Assembly (NCBI GenBank): GCA_046262495.1
Contig: JBHEMR010000192.1
Location: 1 to 64,000, forward strand
Reading direction: 5' to 3'
DNA from: GCA-003244245 sp046262495
Lineage (GTDB): Bacteria > Actinomycetota > Actinomycetes > Mycobacteriales > Pseudonocardiaceae
DNA length: 64,000 nt
Below the pieces are notes generated by a model. That model was not told the origin of the DNA. It ran no database searches and worked only from the letters and a program-made list of their open reading frames with translations. Shown here piece after piece: positions 58,782 through 64,000 of the stretch (position 1 is the stretch's first letter; each line of letters opens with the position of its first letter). A program made the position numbers and the translations under genes.

Positions 58782-59960
58782 ATGTTGCGGTGGATCACTG
58801 CTGGGGAATCGCATGGTCCCGCTCTGGTGGCTGTGCTGGAGGGCATGGTCGCCGGGGTTGAGGTGACCTCCAAGGACATCCAGGCTGAGCTGGCCCGTCG
58901 CCGGCTTGGTTACGGGCGTGGCGCCAGGATGAAGTTCGAGGCCGACGAGGTCGATCTCCTCGGAGGTATCCGGCACGGCCGAACGTTGGGCGGGCCGGTG
59001 GCGATCCGAATCGGCAACACCGAGTGGCCCAAATGGGAGACGGTGATGGCGGCCGATCCGGTGGACCCGGACGTGCTGGCCGCGCAATCGCGCAACGCGC
59101 CGCTGACCCGACCCCGGCCTGGGCACGCCGACCTCGCTGGCATGACCAAGTACGGCTTCGACGACGCTCGCCCGGTGCTGGAGCGGGCCAGTGCGCGGGA
59201 GACCGCTGCCCGGGTCGCGCTGGGCACTGTGGCCAAGGCGTTTCTGCTACAGGCATTAGGTGTTGAATTGCTATCTCATGTGGTGTCGTTGGGGCAGGTA
59301 GACGCCCCTGTGGACGTGTTGCCCGGACCCGATGACCTGGAGCGGATCGATTCCAGTCCGGTCCGCGCGTTCACCGCAGATGCCTCAGCCGCGATGATCG
59401 CCGAAGTGGATGCGGCGAAACGGGACGGTGACACGCTGGGCGGCGTGGTCGAGGTTGTGGCGTATGGGCTCCCAGTGGGACTGGGCTCCTTCGTGCACGC
59501 CGACCGGCGGTTGGACGCTCGGCTGGCCGGCGCGCTGATGGGCATCCAAGCGATGAAAGGTGTGGAGGTCGGCGACGGGTTTGCCACCGCGCGCCGACGG
59601 GGCAGTGCTGCTCACGACGAGATGGTTCCTGGGCCCGACGGTGTGGTGCGGCGCACTAACCGGGCCGGTGGCCTAGAAGGTGGCATGACCAATGGAGAGG
59701 TGCTGCGCGTTCGGGTGGCGATGAAACCGATCTCCACGGTGCCTCGCGCGCTAGCCACAGTGGACGTCAGCACCGGCGAGGCGGCCGTTGCGATCAACCA
59801 GCGTTCCGACGTCTGCGCGGTGCCCGCCGCAGGTGTGGTGGCCGAGGCGATGGTCGCCCTCGTACTTGCCGACGCCGCCCTGGAGAAGTTCGGCGGTGAC
59901 GCCTTGCCCGAGACCGTCCGCAATGTCCAGTCCTACCAAGACGCAAGTCGCCACGGTTGA
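58782..59960 (+). CDS. aroC: Chorismate synthase
   Basis: A 392-residue FMN-dependent enzyme making chorismate from 5-enolpyruvylshikimate 3-phosphate, the last shikimate step. Signatures: LRWITAGESHGPALVAVLEG at the start, the RASARETAARVA block, and the C-terminal KPISTVPRALATVD and NQRSDVCAVPAAGVVAEAM. Starts at ATG 58782. In mycobacteria the gene is called aroF. Confidence 0.97.
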   Translation: MLRWITAGESHGPALVAVLEGMVAGVEVTSKDIQAELARRRLGYGRGARMKFEADEVDLLGGIRHGRTLGGPVAIRIGNTEWPKWETVMAADPVDPDVLAAQSRNAPLTRPRPGHADLAGMTKYGFDDARPVLERASARETAARVALGTVAKAFLLQALGVELLSHVVSLGQVDAPVDVLPGPDDLERIDSSPVRAFTADASAAMIAEVDAAKRDGDTLGGVVEVVAYGLPVGLGSFVHADRRLDARLAGALMGIQAMKGVEVGDGFATARRRGSAAHDEMVPGPDGVVRRTNRAGGLEGGMTNGEVLRVRVAMKPISTVPRALATVDVSTGEAAVAINQRSDVCAVPAAGVVAEAMVALVLADAALEKFGGDALPETVRNVQSYQDASRHG

Positions 59961-59976
59961 TCCGCAACAGCACTGA

Positions 59977-60044
59977 GCCTCCCGAGTTCAACAGCAGATA
60001 TGTTCACCGGCGCCCGGACAGCTCTGCTGTTGAGCTCGGGAGGC
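59977..60044. repeat. 68-bp palindromic element between aroC and aroK
   Basis: Two 21-bp arms (59977-59997 and 60024-60044, GCCTCCCGAGTTCAACAGCAG type) pair with one mismatch that becomes a G-U pair in RNA, around a 26-base loop that itself holds CCGGCGCCCGG. It may be a terminator or a mobile palindrome related in size to the one before aroC. Confidence 0.85.
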
Positions 60045-60085
60045 AGAACAGTCTGTGGCGGGGCACTTTCCGGCGACGGTCCGAC

Positions 60086-60091
60086 TACGCT
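60086..60091 (+). promoter_or_regulatory. Candidate -10 element before aroK
   Basis: TACGCT ends seven bases before GTG 60099, suggesting leaderless transcription of aroK-aroB-aroQ independent of aroC. Confidence 0.4.
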
Positions 60092-60098
60092 GGCGCTG

Positions 60099-60632
60099 GT
60101 GAGCGACGCGCAGGGACCCGCTGTGGTGCTGGTGGGTCCACCCGGGGCTGGTAAATCCACAGTAGGCCGGCTGCTGGGGGACCGGATCGGGGTCGACTTC
60201 ACCGATGTCGACGATCTCATCGTCGCCCGCGCAGGTCGCAGCATCTCCGAAATCTTCATCACCGACGGGGAGCCAGTGTTCAGGGAGCTTGAGGAAGCTG
60301 AGGTGGCGGACGCACTGGCCGGGTGCACCGGAGTGCTGGCATTGGGCGGCGGGGCGGTGCTCTCGGAGGGGACGCGGACCAGGCTTCGCGGGCGCCGCGT
60401 GGTGTTCCTGTCGGTCGGGATGGCCGAGGGGGTACGCCGCACGGGAATGTCAACGGCGCGCCCGCTGCTCGCCGGAGTCAACCCACGGGCGACGTTCGCC
60501 GCCCTACTCAATGCCCGGTTACCCCTGTACCGGCAGGTCGCCACTGCCGAGGTGGCCACCGACGGTCGTCGTCCGGACGAGGTTGCCAAGGATGTGCTGG
60601 ACGCTATCGGAGCTGTCGGGGGTGCTCGCTAG
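60099..60632 (+). CDS. aroK: Shikimate kinase
   Basis: A 177-residue P-loop kinase that phosphorylates shikimate with ATP. Walker A is LVGPPGAGKSTVG (near residue 10), the shikimate-binding DVDDLIVARAGRSISEIF and GGGAVLSEGTR segments follow, and the lid has TGMSTARPLL where R is expected. I start at GTG 60099; a longer frame from ATG 60000 would run through the palindrome. Confidence 0.95.
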   Translation: MSDAQGPAVVLVGPPGAGKSTVGRLLGDRIGVDFTDVDDLIVARAGRSISEIFITDGEPVFRELEEAEVADALAGCTGVLALGGGAVLSEGTRTRLRGRRVVFLSVGMAEGVRRTGMSTARPLLAGVNPRATFAALLNARLPLYRQVATAEVATDGRRPDEVAKDVLDAIGAVGGAR

Positions 60633-60663
60633 ACCGTAGGTTTCCGACCATGAAGGAGCGCCG

Positions 60664-61788
60664 ATGACAGAGACCGGCGAGCCGGACCAGCCTGGTGATA
60701 CTGAGCCGCGGCGGATTCGAGTTGCGACGGCGCAGCCCTACGACGTCATCGTCGGGCGGTATTTGCGGGCTGAGCTGCTCGACGCGGTGGGCAGCGGCGC
60801 CGTGGCGATCGTGCACCAGCCGACGCTGGTCGAGGGCGCCGAGGCGCTGCGCACTGTGTTGGAGCACCTCGGCTCGCAGGCTTTTCGCATCGAGGTGCCC
60901 GACGCCGAGGATGGCAAGAAGCTGGCGGTGGCGGGATTCTGCTGGGACGTGCTGGGGCAGGTGGGCCTGGACCGCACCGGCACCTTAATCGGCTTCGGCG
61001 GCGGGGCGGTGACCGATCTTGCCGGGTTCGTCGCTGCTAACTGGCTGCGTGGGGTCCGGGTGGTCCAGGTTCCAACCACGCTATTGGCGATGGTCGATGC
61101 CGCGGTGGGCGGCAAGACCGGGATCAACACCGACGCGGGCAAGAACTTGGTCGGTGCGTTTCATGAGCCTGCTGCGGTGGTGGTAGACCTGGTAGCACTC
61201 GCGACGTTGCCACGAGCCGAGCTGGTCGCCGGAATGGCGGAAGTGGTCAAGGCCGGGTTCATCGCCGATCCAGTGATCCTGGAGCTGATCGAGGCGGACC
61301 CCGAGGCCGCACTGGACCCATCCGGGCCGGTACTGGCGGAACTGGTCGGTCGCGCGATCCAGGTCAAGGCCGACGTGGTGGCCGCTGACCTGAAAGAATC
61401 TCATCTGCGTGAGGTGCTCAACTACGGGCACACACTGGGCCACGCGCTGGAGCGTCGGGAGGGCTACCGCTGGCGCCACGGCGCCGCGGTGAGCGTTGGC
61501 ATGATCTTCGCGGCGGAGCTGGGCCGACTTGCCGGACGATTGGACGACGCCACCGCGCAGCGGCACCGCGCCGTGCTCAGCTCAATCGGGCTGCCCACCG
61601 GATATGACTCCAACGCGCTTCCGGAGTTACTGGAAGGTATGCGTAACGACAAGAAGGCGCGGTCCGGGGCACTGCGCTTTGTGGTCCTCGACGGTCTGGC
61701 TAAGCCGGGGCGGCTGGAAGATCCCACCCCTGCGCTGCTCGCCGGAGCCTATGCCGCGGTGGCCGGCGAGATGGAGAACTCGCAATGA
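60664..61788 (+). CDS. aroB: 3-dehydroquinate synthase
   Basis: A 374-residue NAD- and zinc-dependent enzyme turning DAHP into 3-dehydroquinate. The core GFGGGAVTDLAGFVAANWLRG, the lysine-bearing VDAAVGGKTGINTDAGKNLVG and the zinc ligand in NYGHTLGHALE are intact. ATG 60664 is preceded by AAGGAG. It overlaps aroQ by four bases. Confidence 0.97.
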   Translation: MTETGEPDQPGDTEPRRIRVATAQPYDVIVGRYLRAELLDAVGSGAVAIVHQPTLVEGAEALRTVLEHLGSQAFRIEVPDAEDGKKLAVAGFCWDVLGQVGLDRTGTLIGFGGGAVTDLAGFVAANWLRGVRVVQVPTTLLAMVDAAVGGKTGINTDAGKNLVGAFHEPAAVVVDLVALATLPRAELVAGMAEVVKAGFIADPVILELIEADPEAALDPSGPVLAELVGRAIQVKADVVAADLKESHLREVLNYGHTLGHALERREGYRWRHGAAVSVGMIFAAELGRLAGRLDDATAQRHRAVLSSIGLPTGYDSNALPELLEGMRNDKKARSGALRFVVLDGLAKPGRLEDPTPALLAGAYAAVAGEMENSQ

Positions 61789-62219
61789 AGGTGCTGGTGC
61801 TCAACGGGCCGAACCTGGACCGGCTCGGGAGCCGCGAGCCCGATGTTTACGGCACGACGAGTTACAGCGACCTCGTATCGCTGTGCCAGCGGGTCGGAGC
61901 CGAGCTGGAACTGGAAGTGGACGTCCGGCAGACCGACCATGAGGGCGTCATGATGAGCTGGCTGCACGAGGCCGCCGACACCGCCACCCCGGTGGTGCTA
62001 AACGCCGGGGCGTGGACGCATTACTCGCTCGCGGTCCGCGACGCCGCCGCGGAGCTGTCGGCGCCACTGGTGGAGGTGCACATCAGCAACGTGCACGCAC
62101 GCGAGCCGTTCCGACACCACAGCTACCTGTCGGCCATCGCCTCCGGGGTTATCGTCGGCTTGGGCATATCGGGCTATTCGCTCGCGCTGCGCTGGATCGC
62201 CGGTCGCGCCAGCAGCTGA
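61785..62219 (+). CDS. aroQ: 3-dehydroquinate dehydratase, type II
   Basis: A 144-residue type II dehydroquinase. NGPNLDRLGSREPDVYG, the loop with the catalytic Tyr, LNAGAWTHYS and VHISNVHAREPFRHHSY are present. Its ATG overlaps the aroB stop, so the two steps are coupled. In mycobacteria it is called aroD/aroQ. Confidence 0.97.
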   Translation: MKVLVLNGPNLDRLGSREPDVYGTTSYSDLVSLCQRVGAELELEVDVRQTDHEGVMMSWLHEAADTATPVVLNAGAWTHYSLAVRDAAAELSAPLVEVHISNVHAREPFRHHSYLSAIASGVIVGLGISGYSLALRWIAGRASS

Positions 62220-62252
62220 GACCGCGGCGCGACCCGCTAGCGTCTGTAGTTC

Positions 62253-63344
62253 ATGTCCTATTGCCGGCGCCGGGAAGCGCTCCGCGAGCGGCTGCGTCAG
62301 TCCGAGCTCGACGCGCTGCTGGTCACCGATGCACTCAACGTCCGCTATCTCACGGGATTTACCGGATCGAACAGCGCCCTACTGGTGCACGCTGGCGGTG
62401 ACGAAGCAAGCGTGTTCTGCACCGATGGCCGCTACCGTACCCAGTCGCAGCGGCAGGTGCCCGACCTGCGGTGGCTGATTGAAAGATCGTGTCACCTGCG
62501 GCTGGCCACACTGGCCGCCGAGGCCGGGATTGGGCGGCTGGGATTTGAAAGCCATGTGGTGACCGTCGACGGGCACGCGGCGCTGGCGAAGGTCACCAGG
62601 GCGGACGCGCTGGTCGCCACGTCGCGGCCGGTGGAGGCACTGCGGTTGATCAAAGACGATGCGGAGGTCGCTGTGCTCCGCGAGGCCTGCGCGGCGGCCG
62701 ATACCGCCTTGGCCGGACTGCTCGGCGAGGGTGGGCTGTGCCCGGGCCGTACGGAGCGCGAGGTGGCTCGTGACCTGGAGGCCCGGATGGTGGCGGCTGG
62801 GGCTGCCGGTCCGTCGTTCGAGACCATCGTGGCGACCGGCGCGAACTCAGCGATACCACACCATCGCCCGACCGACGCCGTGTTGCGCAGCGGCGATCTG
62901 CTGAAGATGGACTTCGGTGCGCTGGTCGAGGGTTACCACTCCGACATGACGCGCACCGTGGTGCTCGGTCAACCAGCGCAGTGGCAGCGGGATCTCTATG
63001 AACTGGTCGCTGCGGCGCAGGCGGCTGGTCGCGCAGCGCTGCGGACTGGCGCGCAGCTCCGTGACGTGGATGCGGCCGCCCGGGAGGTCATCGCACACGC
63101 CGGGCATGGCGAGGACTTCGTGCACGGCCTCGGCCACGGCGTCGGCCTGCAGATCCACGAGGCTCCGGCGTTGTCGCAGTTTGGAGTCGGTACACTGGCA
63201 GCAGGCATGGCGGTCACCGTCGAGCCGGGTGTCTACCTGGCCGGGCGGGGCGGCGTGCGCATCGAGGACACTCTCGTCGTTTCCGGCGGCGAGCCAGAAC
63301 TCCTCACCCTGACCACGAAGGATCTCGTGGTCGTGCCCTGCTGA
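62253..63344 (+). CDS. pepQ: Xaa-Pro aminopeptidase/dipeptidase (M24B)
   Basis: A 363-residue creatinase-fold metallopeptidase acting on X-Pro peptides. The metal site is complete: MDFGALVEGYHSDMTRT (two Asp), HGLGHGVGLQIHEAP (His), TVEPGVY (Glu) and GGVRIEDT (Glu). TAGCGT nine bases before the ATG could be the -10. It precedes efp; both relate to proline-rich protein metabolism. Confidence 0.94.
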   Translation: MSYCRRREALRERLRQSELDALLVTDALNVRYLTGFTGSNSALLVHAGGDEASVFCTDGRYRTQSQRQVPDLRWLIERSCHLRLATLAAEAGIGRLGFESHVVTVDGHAALAKVTRADALVATSRPVEALRLIKDDAEVAVLREACAAADTALAGLLGEGGLCPGRTEREVARDLEARMVAAGAAGPSFETIVATGANSAIPHHRPTDAVLRSGDLLKMDFGALVEGYHSDMTRTVVLGQPAQWQRDLYELVAAAQAAGRAALRTGAQLRDVDAAAREVIAHAGHGEDFVHGLGHGVGLQIHEAPALSQFGVGTLAAGMAVTVEPGVYLAGRGGVRIEDTLVVSGGEPELLTLTTKDLVVVPC

Positions 63345-63388
63345 CAGTGACCTGCTAACCGTGACCTGATCGAGAACGAAGGGCTGAC

Positions 63389-63952
63389 GTGGCCAGCACC
63401 AACGAGCTGCAGAACGGGCTTGTACTCAACCTCGACGGCCAGCTGTGGTCGGTCGTGAAGTTTCAGCACGTCAAACCGGGCAAAGGCGGCGCTTTCGTCC
63501 GCACCACCCTGAAAAATGTGCTATCCGGCAAGGTCGTCGACAAGACGTTCAACGCGGGTACCAAGGTCGAGACCGCGACCGTCGACCGGCGCGATATGAC
63601 CTATCTGTACGCCGATGGCACCGATTTTGTTTTCATGGATGCCGACACATACGACCAGATCACCGTACCCGGCAACGTGGTCGGAGACGCGGCGAAATAC
63701 CTATTGGACAACCAAACCGTGCTGGTAGCGGTCCACGATGGCACCCCGCTGTATATCGAGCTGCCCACTTCGGTGGAGTTGGTGATCTCGCACACCGACC
63801 CGGGTCTGCAGGGGGACCGGTCGACCGGAGGCACCAAGCCCGCCACAGTGCAGACCGGCGCCGAGATCCAGGTACCGCTGTTCGTCAGCACCGGCGACAG
63901 GGTCAAAGTCGACACCCGGGACGGCCGCTACCTCGGCCGCGTCAGCAGTTGA
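63389..63952 (+). CDS. efp: Translation elongation factor P
   Basis: A 187-residue, three-domain factor that rescues ribosomes at polyproline. The tip loop KPGKGGAFVRT holds the lysine that is modified in some bacteria (about K33). GTG 63389 gives V-A-S-T-N-E-L. Normal length. The many Pro-rich tails in this window (SecD, the pseudokinase) would be natural clients. Confidence 0.97.
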   Translation: MASTNELQNGLVLNLDGQLWSVVKFQHVKPGKGGAFVRTTLKNVLSGKVVDKTFNAGTKVETATVDRRDMTYLYADGTDFVFMDADTYDQITVPGNVVGDAAKYLLDNQTVLVAVHDGTPLYIELPTSVELVISHTDPGLQGDRSTGGTKPATVQTGAEIQVPLFVSTGDRVKVDTRDGRYLGRVSS

Positions 63953-63953
63953 C

Positions 63954-64000
63954 GTGGGCGCCCGCAGCAAAGCCCGCAAACGCGCTGTCGACATCCTCTT
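63954..64000 (+). CDS. nusB: Transcription antitermination factor NusB (5' end only)
   Basis: The frame from GTG 63954, one base after the efp stop, reads V-G-A-R-S-K-A-R-K-R-A-V-D-I-L, the usual NusB N-terminus, and runs off the window. It matches the efp-nusB order of actinobacteria. Confidence 0.85.
   Translation, partial: MGARSKARKRAVDIL

Noticed and set aside
1..64000. CRISPR arrays, insertion sequences, tRNA or rRNA genes
   Set aside because: No repeat-spacer array, transposase motif, or tRNA/rRNA sequence was recognised anywhere in the window.

Overview
The window is high-GC actinobacterial DNA. The gene order threonyl-tRNA synthetase, HIT phosphorylase, phosphatidylinositol-phosphate synthase, PIM acyltransferase, pimA, then pdxS/pdxT, yebC, ruvCAB, yajC-secD-secF, apt, relA, cyclophilin, MBL hydrolase, radical SAM protein, aspS, rarA, alaS, ruvX, mltG, prepilin peptidase, aroC-K-B-Q, pepQ, efp and nusB is the same backbone seen in Mycobacterium tuberculosis (about Rv2614c down to Rv2533c). 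Phosphatidylinositol mannoside genes plus frequent GTG starts and leaderless -10/start-codon arrangements suggest a Pseudonocardiales-type organism. I cannot name the genus. All calls come from reading the sequence; no search was run.

Layout: 0-1.6 kb holds a probable PIN-domain remnant and a low-complexity exported protein. 1.6-7.6 kb is thrS plus the PIM lipid operon. An EF-G2 gene runs backwards at 7.5-9.7 kb. 9.8-12.7 kb is PLP synthase (pdxS, pdxT) with a PHP hydrolase between them. 12.7-15.8 kb is yebC and ruvCAB behind a LexA box. A VIT1/CCC1-type transporter on the minus strand follows, with an odd ykkC-like leader. 16.9-25.4 kb is yajC-secDF, a probable pseudokinase, apt and relA. 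25.4-33.8 kb carries cyclophilin, an MBL hydrolase, a YibE/F membrane protein, an SOS-type radical SAM gene, aspS, DUF389 and rarA.

Two accessory blocks interrupt the conserved backbone. At 33.9-39.2 kb is a three-gene, translationally coupled NIS siderophore operon (two IucA/IucC synthetases and a PLP decarboxylase) with no transporter. At 45.3-58.6 kb is a nitrogen-scavenging island: urtABCDE urea ABC transporter, urease (ureA, a ureB-ureC fusion, ureF, ureG, ureD), a decayed phzF, and then a guanidine-I (ykkC) riboswitch ahead of a ureohydrolase that looks like a nickel guanidine hydrolase (GdmH) and an APC-family permease. GlnR-like boxes precede both urtA and the riboswitch. Together these would import guanidine, split it to urea plus ammonia, recover external urea and hydrolyse urea to ammonia. 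This is the most interesting system in the window; its parts are known families, but the combination and double control deserve testing.

The last 5.4 kb (aroC, aroK, aroB, aroQ, pepQ, efp, start of nusB) returns to the backbone. aroC is flanked on both sides by about 66-68 bp palindromic elements. Compared with the Mycobacterium order, hisS (between MBL hydrolase and radical SAM) and aroE (between mltG and the prepilin peptidase) are absent from their usual places.
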